A stretch of 64,000 bases of DNA from Egicoccus halophilus (GCF_004300825.1 NZ_CP036250.1:806001-870000), one strand, 5' to 3'; counted from the stretch's first letter, positions 21,970-30,535 are shown. A program made the numbers and translations. Notes: generated by a model from the letters alone, not told the origin.

Positions 21970-23013
21970 CTACCCACGGCGACGCAGCACCCGGCGCGCG
22001 AGCACGGTGCCGAAGGTGGCCGCGCTGTAGACGTAGGACCACCAGTGCCACGCGGTCGCCCCCACGGCGAACGCGGGACCACGCTGCCGGGCGAAGAAGC
22101 GCAGCAACGGCGCGTCCAGCACGGCCAGCGCCGTCACCGACCCGGCCAGGACTCCACGCGACGGGCGTCGCAACCGACGGGGGCCGACGAGCCCCACCGC
22201 GGCCCCGGCCAGGCCGGCGCTGGCCAGCACGGCCTTGCCCCGCTGGGCGCGGGAGATGTTGAGGTCGTCGGTGAAGCCGGCGCGCTCGACGATCAGTTCG
22301 CTCCACGGCAGGGCGCGGTCGAGCACGTCGGCCCGCAGCAGCGTGCGGGCCGTCCACCGCTTGAGGTGGGTGACCTGGACGTCCTTGGCGACCTCGATGC
22401 GGTGACCGGCGGCGTGCAGCCGGTGACCGAGCTCGATGTCCTCGATGCACGGGCGGGTGTAGGACTCGTCGAAGCCGCCGACGCGTTCGAACACCGACCG
22501 GCGGATGGCTCCGCAGGCCCCCCAGAAGGTCCACCCGTCGTTGCCGGCCCGCTGGTGGACGTAGTGGTTGAGCAGGTTCTTGTACTGCGAGAGCAGGTTC
22601 TCCTCCGGCGGCGTCGCGTCGTAGGAGCCGATCATCGCGTCCATCGTCGGCCGGGTCAGGAACCGGGCCTGGATGCGGCCGACGAAGTCGGGTCGGACCA
22701 CCACGTCGGAGTCGACGAAGAAGATCAGGTCCGACACGCTGGCGGCCACACCGGCGTTGCGGGCGCGGGCCGGACCGCCGGTGTCGGGCAGGGCGACGAC
22801 GCGGTCGGCGTGGCGCTCGGCCAGTGCGATCGTGTCGGGATCGGCGCCGTCGACCACCACCACCAGCTCGGTGGCCGGCGGGTCGCAGGCCCGCAGCGCC
22901 TCGAGGCAGCGGCGCAGCGCGTCCGAGGCGGCGTGGGCGGGCACGACGACGGCCACGTCCGGCGCCCCGGTGGCGGCGGACGTGGCGGTCGTGGTCGCGG
23001 ACGTGTCCGGCAT
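21970..23013 (-). CDS. Glycosyltransferase family 2 with membrane C-terminus
   Basis: A 347-residue GT2 protein: DVAVVVPAHAASDALRRCLE, VVVVDGAD, RARNAGV, the donor site FFVDSDVVVRPDFV, and the acceptor block ARGGFDESY-like sequence (VGGFDESYTRPCIEDIELGHR). The last 90 residues contain two hydrophobic stretches that anchor it. ATG 23013 lies two bases after the fumC stop (TGAGGATG), so translation is coupled to fumC, an odd partnership of a central metabolic enzyme with a glycan enzyme. It ends next to the convergent GMC gene. Confidence 0.88.
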   Translation of the reverse strand: MPDTSATTTATSAATGAPDVAVVVPAHAASDALRRCLEALRACDPPATELVVVVDGADPDTIALAERHADRVVALPDTGGPARARNAGVAASVSDLIFFVDSDVVVRPDFVGRIQARFLTRPTMDAMIGSYDATPPEENLLSQYKNLLNHYVHQRAGNDGWTFWGACGAIRRSVFERVGGFDESYTRPCIEDIELGHRLHAAGHRIEVAKDVQVTHLKRWTARTLLRADVLDRALPWSELIVERAGFTDDLNISRAQRGKAVLASAGLAGAAVGLVGPRRLRRPSRGVLAGSVTALAVLDAPLLRFFARQRGPAFAVGATAWHWWSYVYSAATFGTVLARRVLRRRG

Positions 23014-23015
23014 CC

Positions 23016-24410
23016 TCAGAGGATGCCGCCTTCGGTCATGCGCTGGTAGTCGAGCACCCGGTCGAGGGTGTCCTCGGCGACGCCGTCCTCGAGCGCCACC
23101 TCGCGCAGGGTCTTGCCCTGCTTGTGGGCCTGCTTGGCCAACGCCGCCGAGCGCTCGTAGCCGATCTCGGGCACCAGGGCGGTCACCTGCATCAGCGAGC
23201 GCTCCACCAGCTGCGGGCCCTGGTCGGTGGGTTCGGTGTCCGCGAGGCACTTGTCGACGAAGACACGGCTGACGGCGGCGAGCAGACGCTCGGACTCGAT
23301 GACGTTGCGGGCCATCAGCGGGATCATGACGTTGAGCTCGAGCTCGCCGGACAGGCCGCCGACGGTCACGGCCGCGTCGTTGCCGATCACCTGCGCGGCC
23401 ACCTGCCGCACCGACTCGGGGATGACCGGGTTGACCTTGCCCGGCATGATCGAGGAGCCCGGCTGGATCTCCGGCAGCTGCAGTTCGTACAGGCCGGTGC
23501 GCGGGCCGGAGGCCATCCAGCGCACGTCGTTGGCGATTTTGATCAGGCTGATCGCGATCGTCTTGAGCGCGCCGGAGACGTCGACGAGCGCGTCGCGGGA
23601 ACCCTGGGCCTCGAAGTGGTCCTCGGCCTCGCGGAAGGGCAGGCCGGTGCGGTCGGCGAGCAGGCCGATCACCCGGTCGACGAACCCGGGCGGGCAGTTG
23701 AGGCCGGTCCCCACGGCGGTGCCGCCGAGTGCGAGCTCGTACACCGACTCCAGCGAGCGTTCGAGCCGGGTGACGCCGAGCTCGATCTGCCGTGCGTACC
23801 CGCCGAACTCCTGCCCGAGGGTCACCGGGGTGGCATCCATCAGGTGCGTGCGGCCGGACTTCACCACGCCCGCCCACGCCGCGGACTTCTCGCGCAGGGT
23901 CGCGGCGAGGTGCTGCAGCGCCGGCACGGTCTCGTCCTTGGCCACCCGGGCGACGGCGACGTGGACGGAGGTCGGGAAGGTGTCGTTGGAGGACTGCGAG
24001 GCGTTGACGTGGTCGTTGGGATGCACCTTCGACGACGACAGCTCCTCGCCGAGCAGCTGCTTGGCGCGGTTGGCGACGACCTCGTTGACGTTCATGTTGG
24101 TCGAGGTGCCCGAGCCGGTCTGGAACACGTCGACGGGGAAGTGCTCGTCGAGTCGGCCGTCGATGACCTCGTCCGCGGCACGGCGGATCGCGTCGGCGAC
24201 CTCGCTGTCGACCACGCCGGTGTCCTCGTTGGCGGTCGCGGCCGCCCACTTGAGCATCGCGTGCGCGTGCACGACCTCGAGCGGCACGGGCTGACCGGAG
24301 ACCGGGAAGTTCTCCACGGCGCGCTGGGTGCTGGCGCCCCACAGCGCCTCCACCGGGATCTGCATCTCGCCCATCGTGTCGTGGGCCGTACGGAACTGCG
24401 CTTCGGACAT
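23016..24410 (-). CDS. fumC: Class II fumarate hydratase
   Basis: A 464-residue class II fumarase, interconverting fumarate and malate in the TCA cycle. Characteristic blocks are FQTGSGTSTNMNVNEVVANR, the active-site region KVHPNDHVNASQSSNDTFPT, KSGRTHLMDATPVTLGQE, and the signature loop GSSIMPGKVNPVIPE with the catalytic Ser. Length is normal. ATG 24410 is preceded by GCGAGGTCG. The upstream leftward gene is the broken chemoreceptor-like gene, 94 bases away, and a glycosyltransferase follows directly. Confidence 0.97.
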   Translation of the reverse strand: MSEAQFRTAHDTMGEMQIPVEALWGASTQRAVENFPVSGQPVPLEVVHAHAMLKWAAATANEDTGVVDSEVADAIRRAADEVIDGRLDEHFPVDVFQTGSGTSTNMNVNEVVANRAKQLLGEELSSSKVHPNDHVNASQSSNDTFPTSVHVAVARVAKDETVPALQHLAATLREKSAAWAGVVKSGRTHLMDATPVTLGQEFGGYARQIELGVTRLERSLESVYELALGGTAVGTGLNCPPGFVDRVIGLLADRTGLPFREAEDHFEAQGSRDALVDVSGALKTIAISLIKIANDVRWMASGPRTGLYELQLPEIQPGSSIMPGKVNPVIPESVRQVAAQVIGNDAAVTVGGLSGELELNVMIPLMARNVIESERLLAAVSRVFVDKCLADTEPTDQGPQLVERSLMQVTALVPEIGYERSAALAKQAHKQGKTLREVALEDGVAEDTLDRVLDYQRMTEGGIL

Positions 24411-24504
24411 CGGGTGCGACCTCGCAAGTCGGCGCCGGGCGCGGACGGCGACCGGCTCGCCGTCGGAGTCGCGCGCAGGGCACGGCGACAGGCTAAGCCC
24501 TCGG

Positions 24505-25560
24505 TCAGCGGGGCACGAACCGACGGCCCTGGAGGATGGCACCGAGCTGCTGGCCGATGTGGTCGGTCGCCTCGGCGGTCTGGACCGCCAGTTCCTTGAC
24601 CTGCTGGGCGACCACGGCGAACCCGCGCCCCGCCTCGCCGGCCCGGGCGGCCTCGATGGTCGCGTTGAGCGCCAGCAGGTTGGTCCGGTCCGCGACCGAG
24701 GTGATGAACCGCACGACGTCCTCGACCTCCGCCGTGGAAGCGCTGAGCCGTTCGACGAGCGCTCGGGCCGACGCGGTCCCGGCGGCCGCCTGGTCGGCGA
24801 CGGCCGTCGAGGCGGTGGCCTCCTGCTCGATGGTGGCCGCGGTGGACGACAGCTCGCGCAACACCTCGGAGACGTCCGAGGCAGCCGTGCGCACCTGGGT
24901 GGCGGAGTCGGACAGCTCCGCGACGCGGGTCTGGGTCGTCGCCTGGGTGGCGGCGCGGCAGGCGAGGTCGCGCTGCTGCTGGGCGACGGTGCGCTCCTGG
25001 GCGGCGGTGGCCTGCGTGCGGGCGTCCTCGGCGAACTTCCAGAACGCGACCAGGACGGCTTCGGCCGCGAGCACGAACGCGGCGTGCACGAGCACGTAGA
25101 CCAGCGGCAGGGCCCGGGCCTCGTCGGTGCTGAACAGTAGCTGCGGTGCGGTGACCGCCATGGACACGTGGTGCACGACGACGAAGCCGATGGCGGCCAG
25201 CAGCGGCTACCAGCGCTCGTAGAGGACCAGCAGCGGGAGCACGACGAAGAAGTGGAAGTGGGCCTCGGTGGCGCCATCCATGAGATGGATCAGCACCGCC
25301 GAGCAGCCGAGCAGGGCGAGGGCGACGACGACCTCCCGTACCTGACGGCGCAGGCCGGTCCGGGTCACGATCACCAGTGCCGCCGGCAGCCACAGCAGCT
25401 CGACGCCGAGGTGGAGCAGCGACTGGCCGCGCAGGGCCCCGACGACCAGCAGCACCGGGAGGTGCAGCGCCAGGGCGACCGTCATGAGGCGGTGACGTGC
25501 GTCGCTCTGCTCGGGCGGCAACTGACCACCGCGGGGGAGGAAGCGGGCGAGGCCATCCAT
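24505..25560 (-). pseudogene. Methyl-accepting chemotaxis-type protein interrupted by one in-frame TAG
   Basis: The frame from ATG 25560 to 24505 would encode about 351 residues but has a single TAG at 25207-25209, after LLVLYERW. Both sides are in the same frame and clearly belong together. Before the stop are membrane helices ending HFHFFVVLPLLVLYERW. After it come [13 protein letters not shown], one more helix, a coiled coil, and the chemoreceptor signalling tip ([20 protein letters not shown] and the following [11 protein letters not shown]). The stop replaces a residue, often aromatic, inside the membrane domain; a TGG-to-TAG change would explain it. The cytoplasmic half could still be made from GTG/ATG codons near 25176, but without its sensor. 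A sequencing error or readthrough cannot be excluded. Confidence 0.75.
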
Positions 25561-25777
25561 GGGCAGGTTCCGTCGTCCTGGCACGACGAGGGTGTCGTGC
25601 GGTCGTCGCCCTCGTCGGTCCCGCGATGGGCGGGGAGAGCGGACCGCGGTGCGGTGACCGGACCATGAAGCGCCTACCGCGCGGTACGGCGTCGCTGCCG
25701 TCCGGGTGGCCCGCCGCTCCGAAGAGGGGGTCCCTCGGGCTTCACTACGCTGCCGGGAGCCGGAGAAGGAACCCGAG

Positions 25778-26995
25778 GTGGAGCAGCTCGTCGGTGTCGA
25801 GGCGGTGCGCGCGGCGCAGGCGTCGTTGCGGGGCGTGATCGAGACCACACCGGTGGAGCATTCGCGGGCGATCGGGGACCTCGTCGGCGGGGACGTGCGG
25901 CTCAAGTGCGAGAACCTGCAACGCACCGGCTCGTTCAAACTGCGAGGGGCCCACCACCGCATCGCACGGCTCTCCGACGACGAGCGTCGCCGCGGCGTCG
26001 TGTGCGCGTCGGCCGGCAACCACGCGCAGGGCGTCGCGCTGGCGGCAAAGCTGCAGGGGGTGCGGGCGACGGTGTTCATGCCGCGGGAGGCGCCGCTGCC
26101 CAAGGTCGACGCGACCCAGGGCTACGGCGCCGAGGTCCGGCTCGAGGGCGACACCTTCGACGAGGCCCTGGCCACGGCGCTCGAGCACGCCCAGGAGACC
26201 GGCAGCGTCTTCGTCCACCCCTTCGACCATCCCGACATCATCGCCGGACAGGGCACGCTCGGGCTCGAGCTGCTCGAGCAGGTCCCCGACCTCGGCACCG
26301 TGGTGGTCTGTGTCGGGGGCGGCGGACTGCTGGCCGGGGTCGCGGTCGCGCTGCGGGCGCTGCGACCCGACGTGCGCATCATCGGTGTGCAGGCCGCGGG
26401 TTCGGCGAGCTTCCCGGCGTCGATGGCGGCCGGCGAGGCGATCGCGTCGCCGACCTGCGACACCATCGCCGACGGCATCGCGGTCAAACGCCCCGGCGAG
26501 CTGACGCTGGCGCACGCGCGCCAGCTGGTGGACGAGGTCGTCGCGGTCGACGACGAGGAGATCGCCCGGGCGGTCGTGCTGCTGCTCGAGCGGGCCAAGC
26601 TGGTGGTCGAACCGGCGGGCGCGGCAGGGGTCGCCGCCCTGCTGTCGGGGCGCGTCGAGGTCGACGCCTCCTCGCCGACGGTCGTCACGCTCAGTGGCGG
26701 CAACATCGATCCGCTGATGCTCCAGCACCTGGTGACCGGCGGGCTGACCACCGAGGGGCGCTACGTGACCCTGCGGACCCAGGTTCCCGACACCCCCGGG
26801 CAGCTGTCCCGGCTGCTGCGTCTGCTCGGTGATCAGCGCGCCAACGTCGTCGGCGTGTCCCACCACCGACTCGAGCACCGCCTGCGGCTCGGACAGGTCG
26901 AGGTCGTGCTCGAGCTCGAGACCCGCGGGCACGACCACGTGGCGGCCCTGCGCTCGGCGCTCGAGGGCGAGGGCTATCCGCTGCACCGCGCCTGA
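25778..26995 (+). CDS. ilvA: Threonine ammonia-lyase (threonine dehydratase)
   Basis: A 405-residue PLP enzyme converting threonine to 2-oxobutanoate. The PLP lysine is in RTGSFKLRGAHHRI, the SAGNHAQGVALAA loop follows, and the phosphate-binding Gly loop is CVGGGGLLAGVAVAL. A short ACT-like regulatory domain occupies residues 325-405 (TLRTQVPDTPGQLSRLLRLL). With this single short domain it resembles the catabolic/TdcB-like or short biosynthetic forms rather than the two-ACT IlvA. GTG 25778 follows GAGAAGGA by seven bases. It is divergent from the chemoreceptor-like gene across 217 bases. Confidence 0.93.
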   Translation: MEQLVGVEAVRAAQASLRGVIETTPVEHSRAIGDLVGGDVRLKCENLQRTGSFKLRGAHHRIARLSDDERRRGVVCASAGNHAQGVALAAKLQGVRATVFMPREAPLPKVDATQGYGAEVRLEGDTFDEALATALEHAQETGSVFVHPFDHPDIIAGQGTLGLELLEQVPDLGTVVVCVGGGGLLAGVAVALRALRPDVRIIGVQAAGSASFPASMAAGEAIASPTCDTIADGIAVKRPGELTLAHARQLVDEVVAVDDEEIARAVVLLLERAKLVVEPAGAAGVAALLSGRVEVDASSPTVVTLSGGNIDPLMLQHLVTGGLTTEGRYVTLRTQVPDTPGQLSRLLRLLGDQRANVVGVSHHRLEHRLRLGQVEVVLELETRGHDHVAALRSALEGEGYPLHRA

Positions 26996-27084
26996 CCCGC
27001 GCACGACGCGCGTCGGCGGACCATGGCCGTCACGCGCTCGCTACCGTGCTGCGGTCGATTCGCCGGGGAAGGTCGAGGTCGGTC

Positions 27085-27882
27085 GTGGACGAGTCGCCGC
27101 GCGAACGGCATGCCTGGCCGGCCGCGCCCCCCGACGCGGGGGCGTGGACAGGAGGACCGACGACGGACGACGGCCCGCCGGTCCCTCCGCCCGTGCGTCG
27201 CCGGCGACGTCGCCGCCGGTTGGCGGGAGGCGCGGCGATCGTGGTCGTGCTGGTGCTCGTGGCGTCCGGCCTGTTCCTGGCCGGCGCCTTCGAGCGTCCG
27301 ACCGTCGACGCCGCCGCGCCGTCGGGACCGGCGGACCCGACGCCCGGGCCACCGCAGGCGCCGACGGTTCCCGGTGACCTCGACCCCCCGGAGCCGGACG
27401 CCCACACGGGCAGCGACGCCGACTTCGCGCAGCTGCTGCAGGGCATCGAGGCGTCCGAGCGGACCATGCTGCGCTATCAGCAGGAGCTCGGTCAGGTGTT
27501 CGCCGCGGCGGACCCGGCCGACCTCGACGCCTTCCTCGCCGCCGTGCGCACCGTCTCCCAGGACGGCGCGGCAGCCATCACGGCCGCACGCCAGGACCTC
27601 GACGAGCCACTGGGGACGGCGGCGGCCGAGTCGGTGCGCACCGTGTACCTCGGACACCTCGACGCCTGGCGGTCGCTGATGGAGGCGGCCGCGCAGGAGC
27701 CGTCGCTGTACGGACCCACCGGGGACACCTCCGCGTTCGACCGCGAGATCAACGCGACCGCCCGCGACTTCGCGCAGGCCCTCGCGTCGTCGCTGCCGAC
27801 GGACGCCGACCCCGAGATCGCCGCCTTCGTCGAGGACCTGCTCGACCGGGGCTTCCGCTTCGACGTCGACGCGCAGGTCTGA
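27085..27882 (+). CDS. Single-pass membrane protein of unknown function
   Basis: A 265-residue protein. A Pro-rich cytoplasmic start and an RRRRRRRR-like basic cluster precede one membrane helix (GGAAIVVVLVLVASGLFLAG, about residues 50-69). An extracytoplasmic Pro/Asp-rich linker and a helical domain rich in Ala, Asp and Gln follow (residues 110-265). The basic side inside, helix, then long outside domain indicates type II topology. GTG 27085 with GGTCGAGGT upstream is preferred; GTG 27046 is in frame. No family recognised. Confidence 0.65.
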   Translation: MDESPRERHAWPAAPPDAGAWTGGPTTDDGPPVPPPVRRRRRRRRLAGGAAIVVVLVLVASGLFLAGAFERPTVDAAAPSGPADPTPGPPQAPTVPGDLDPPEPDAHTGSDADFAQLLQGIEASERTMLRYQQELGQVFAAADPADLDAFLAAVRTVSQDGAAAITAARQDLDEPLGTAAAESVRTVYLGHLDAWRSLMEAAAQEPSLYGPTGDTSAFDREINATARDFAQALASSLPTDADPEIAAFVEDLLDRGFRFDVDAQV

Positions 27883-27905
27883 CGGCGTACCGGGCACGAC
27901 GCCGT
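27882..27905 (+). terminator. Hairpin after the membrane protein gene
   Basis: ACGGCGT (27882-27888) pairs with ACGCCGT (27899-27905) across ten bases, directly at the stop codon. The T tail is absent, as is common in this genome. The remaining 167 bases to the leader element at 28073 carry no gene; they include a hairpin (GGAGCC/GGCTCC near 28042-28059). Confidence 0.4.
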
Positions 27906-28072
27906 GGGGCTACCACGTCGTCGCGACCCGTGCGCGCGCCGGCCAGGAAGTACCTCAATCGTGGGGAGAGGGCCGGCGCGCCCCGCATGCCGGAACCGGT
28001 GCACGTGACGGGGTGGCCGCCGGCTGGTCCACTCGCGGCCAGGAGCCAGGGGCGGCTCCGGAACTCCGATCG

Positions 28073-28150
28073 AGGTGTGGGGCGAGGATCCGGCTGGCGG
28101 TAGATGGTCGCCGAGCCAACCGGGGAGTCAGGGGCGAAACCGACACACCT
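28073..28150 (+). promoter_or_regulatory. Leader element copy A: candidate structured RNA switch
   Basis: First of three related elements. P1 pairs 28073-28079 (AGGTGTG) with 28144-28150 (CACACCT). P2 pairs 28089-28095 (TCCGGCT) with 28118-28124 (AACCGGG), with one mismatch. P3 pairs 28096-28099 (GGCG) with 28109-28112 (CGCC) around the conserved nine-base loop GTAGATGGT. The joining block GAGTCAGGGGCGAAACCGA is conserved in all copies apart from one or two bases. The sequence CCTTCCC (28148-28154), which overlaps the 3' side of P1, is the exact complement of the Shine-Dalgarno GGGAAGG (28179-28185). A small hairpin (28162-28166/28172-28176) lies between. The element ends 43 bases before the ATG at 28194. 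Confidence 0.75.
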
Positions 28151-28193
28151 TCCCGATGTCGCAGCGTCACCCGCTGCTGGGAAGGCACACACC

Positions 28194-28694
28194 ATGCGCA
28201 AGATCCTCGCGTCCACCGTGGCGGCCGCCGCCGCGCTCACGTTCTCCGCGACGGCCGCGTCGGCCGCCGTCGAGCTCGACCCGGCCACCGGCGCGGGCTT
28301 CGTCGGCAAGGGCGACGTCCAGACCGTGCTCGGCTGGAACAACAAGCAGCTGCAGGACCGGGCCGACGCGCTCGTCTTCACCTTCGAGAGCGTCGCCGAG
28401 GTCTCCTGGTCGTGCACCAAGACCCACGAGGCCGGCAACAGCGGCAAGGAGGTCGTGACGGTGCAGGAGCGCTCCCGGGTCACCACGACCAGCGGCGTCG
28501 TGTCGCACACCGAGCGGGTCCGCAACCAGATCACCGGCTTCTGGCTGACCGGCTTCGCCGGCGAGGCCACGACCGTCGACGGTCCGGCGATCGGGACGTG
28601 CCCGGCGGAGCAGAGCGGCTTCGTCTTCGACGACAACCTCGAGACCGTCGTCGTCGGTGGCGGGTTGCAGGTCAACGGTGTCGCGTTGAGCTGA
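28194..28694 (+). CDS. Small exported protein of unknown function
   Basis: A 166-residue protein with a clear Sec signal peptide (MRKILASTVAAAAALTFSAT, cleavage after ASA near residue 24). The mature part starts with AVELDPATGAGFVGKGDVQT, then LGWNNKQLQ, a pattern I associate with secreted actinobacterial proteins of unknown function. Two Cys (in SWSCTK and GTCPAE) could form a disulfide. There is no anchor motif. ATG 28194 lies eight bases after GGGAAGG, the site that leader copy A can mask. A strong terminator follows, so it is monocistronic. Confidence 0.85.
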   Translation: MRKILASTVAAAAALTFSATAASAAVELDPATGAGFVGKGDVQTVLGWNNKQLQDRADALVFTFESVAEVSWSCTKTHEAGNSGKEVVTVQERSRVTTTSGVVSHTERVRNQITGFWLTGFAGEATTVDGPAIGTCPAEQSGFVFDDNLETVVVGGGLQVNGVALS

Positions 28695-28718
28695 CGGCCA
28701 CACGCACGGACCGGAACG

Positions 28719-28745
28719 CGATGGGCGCCCATGGGGCGCCCATCG
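28719..28745 (+). terminator. Intrinsic terminator
   Basis: A 12-bp perfect stem (28719-28730 with 28734-28745) with a three-base loop follows the small exported protein gene; the 3' side is CCCGTTCTCC. Confidence 0.75.
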
Positions 28746-28859
28746 CCCGTTCTCCCCACGCGTCACGGGCGGTTCAGGCTCACTTCAGTCCTGCGGGGAA
28801 GGGTGGGAGCAGGCCCGCTGGACGCCGGCTCGTCCAGGTTCGGGCCGAGAGGAACACCC

Positions 28860-29270
28860 ATGGACCGCGTGCACCGACCGGCGTCGCTCGCGGCCGTGTT
28901 GTGCCCCACCACGGCGGACCTGCGGCCGGCGGTCCGGGCAGCGGTGGAACGGGCCGGCTGGGAGGTCGCCTGGGAGGTCGGTCGCTGGCACGAACTGCTC
29001 GAGATCGCCCTGCTCGAACCGGTCGGGGTCCTCGTCGTCGACCTCACGCTCAGCGGTGCCCTCGGTGCCCGGCTCGTGGCGCTGCTGCGCGACGCCGCGC
29101 CTGACGCGCTCGTGGTCGTCCTGGCGCCGGACGCCCTGCAGGTCGCGGAGTTCGGCGTGGACGCGGCCGACGTGGTCCCCGTTCGGGACCTGCGTCAGCT
29201 GACGAGGCGGCTTCAGGTCGGGGCGGGCGCCGCGACCGGCAGCCGCAGCTCGAAGCCCCTGCCCGCGTAG
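28860..29270 (+). CDS. Single-domain response-regulator-like protein
   Basis: A 136-residue protein with the outline of a receiver domain: strand AAVLCPTT, then VGVLVVDLTLSGALGARLVA with Asp at the phospho-acceptor position, and APDALVVVLAPDA where the conserved Thr/Ser strand would be. The usual acidic pair at the end of the first strand is missing (CPTTAD), so phosphorylation is doubtful. ATG 28860 has GAGAGGA seven bases upstream. The gene runs head-on into the histidine kinase gene and overlaps its 3' end by 58 bases. Confidence 0.6.
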   Translation: MDRVHRPASLAAVLCPTTADLRPAVRAAVERAGWEVAWEVGRWHELLEIALLEPVGVLVVDLTLSGALGARLVALLRDAAPDALVVVLAPDALQVAEFGVDAADVVPVRDLRQLTRRLQVGAGAATGSRSSKPLPA

Positions 29271-30535
29271 GTCAGGGTGCCACCGTGCCGGTTCGCGATG
29301 GCCCGGGCGATCGGCAGCCCGAGACCGGTGCCACCGAGGCCGTCCAGCGTCTGGAAGCGTTCGAAGGCGGCCTCGGCGTCGGCCGGCGCGAGTCCGGGCC
29401 CGTCGTCCTCGACGCGGAGCACCGCCGTGTCGTCGTGCACGGCCACGGTGACGACGACCTGCGAGGCCGCGTGCCGGCGGGCGTTGTCGAGCAGGTTGCC
29501 CAGTGCCTCGACGAGTTCCTCGGGGTCGACCGCGGCCTCGAGCCCGGCGTCGGAGGGCAGGCCCACGCCGGCACCGGTGCGCACCTCGAACGCCAGGTGG
29601 GGTGCCAGGCTGGCCATGCGCTCGAGTTCCTCGCGGCAGGCGCGCACGAGGTCGATCCCGACGCGCCGGGGCGGTCGCTCCTGGTCGAGGCGCGCGAGGG
29701 TCAGCAGCGCGTTGAGCAGTCGGGTGGCCCGGGCGGTCTCCGTGACGAGGTGCCCGAAGAGTGCCTCGCGGGTGTCGCCGTCCACGCCGACGAGCAGCGT
29801 CTCGACCGCCAGCCGCACCGAGGTCAACGGCGTACGGAGCTGGTGGGCGGCGTCGTCGACGAAGCGGCGGGTGCGCTGCTGCGCCGAGCGGGTCTCCTCG
29901 AGCGCCTCCTCGAGCCGGTCGAGCATGTCGTCGTAGGCGGTGGCCAGCCGCCCGAGCTCGGTGTCCGGGTCGTCGGGGCGCAGGCGCAGGTCCAGCGTGC
30001 CGGCGCCGGTGCGGTCGGCGGCCGCGACGACGTGGTCGAGCGGGGCCAGGGCCGCACCCGCCGCCCGTCGGAACAGCAGCAGGGCCACGACGACGGCGAC
30101 GACGGCGCCGGAGCTGGCGAGCAGGAGGAAGTCGCGCAGCGTCGCCTCGACCCCGGCCCGGGTCGCGAACACCTCGGCGGTCGCCCCCGCGGGCAGGAGG
30201 AGCGTCCGCGTCACGGCGTCCTCGGTGCCGTCGGTGAGGGCCGGCGCGCTGCCGTGGAAGCGCGGGACCGGGGCCGAGCGGCGCACCGTGCCGTCGGCGG
30301 TCGTGATCCGGGCCGGGACACCGCTGGCCTGCAGCGCGGTGGCGAGCGCGTCGGGTTCCAGGCGGCCGGCCAGTTCGCGGGTCAGCTCGACACGGGCGTC
30401 GAGCACCTCTTCGAGGTTGCGTTCCAACGCCTGCTCGAGCGTGACGTAGACGGAGACGAGCAGCAGGACCACCACGAGCGCGACGACGGCGACACCGCCG
30501 CCGGTGACCCGCGAGCGCAGGGAGGGGGTGTGCAT
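29213..30535 (-). CDS. Sensor histidine kinase
   Basis: A 440-residue membrane kinase. Helix 1 (VAVVALVVVLLLVSVYVTL) and helix 2 near residues 145-165 flank an extracytoplasmic sensor domain of about 110 residues. A HAMP domain (LFRRAAGAALAPLDHV onward) leads to the HisKA box FVDDAAHQLRTPLTSV, with the phospho-accepting His, and the ATPase domain has N-box LGNLLDNARRH, G1 VEDDGPGL and G2 GGTGLGLPIARAIA. The ATG shares one base with the stop of the response regulator gene (TGATG), so the pair is an operon. The signal sensed is unknown. Confidence 0.95.
   Translation of the reverse strand: MHTPSLRSRVTGGGVAVVALVVVLLLVSVYVTLEQALERNLEEVLDARVELTRELAGRLEPDALATALQASGVPARITTADGTVRRSAPVPRFHGSAPALTDGTEDAVTRTLLLPAGATAEVFATRAGVEATLRDFLLLASSGAVVAVVVALLLFRRAAGAALAPLDHVVAAADRTGAGTLDLRLRPDDPDTELGRLATAYDDMLDRLEEALEETRSAQQRTRRFVDDAAHQLRTPLTSVRLAVETLLVGVDGDTREALFGHLVTETARATRLLNALLTLARLDQERPPRRVGIDLVRACREELERMASLAPHLAFEVRTGAGVGLPSDAGLEAAVDPEELVEALGNLLDNARRHAASQVVVTVAVHDDTAVLRVEDDGPGLAPADAEAAFERFQTLDGLGGTGLGLPIARAIANRHGGTLTYAGRGFELRLPVAAPAPT

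Noticed and set aside
28003-28062. A possible fourth, decayed copy of the leader element just upstream of copy A, sharing the 12-mer GAGCCAGGGGCG
   Set aside because: No P1, no GTAGWTGGT loop and no P2 partner are present, and the 12-mer instead forms part of a simple GGAGCC/GGCTCC hairpin. The match may be chance or a relic.
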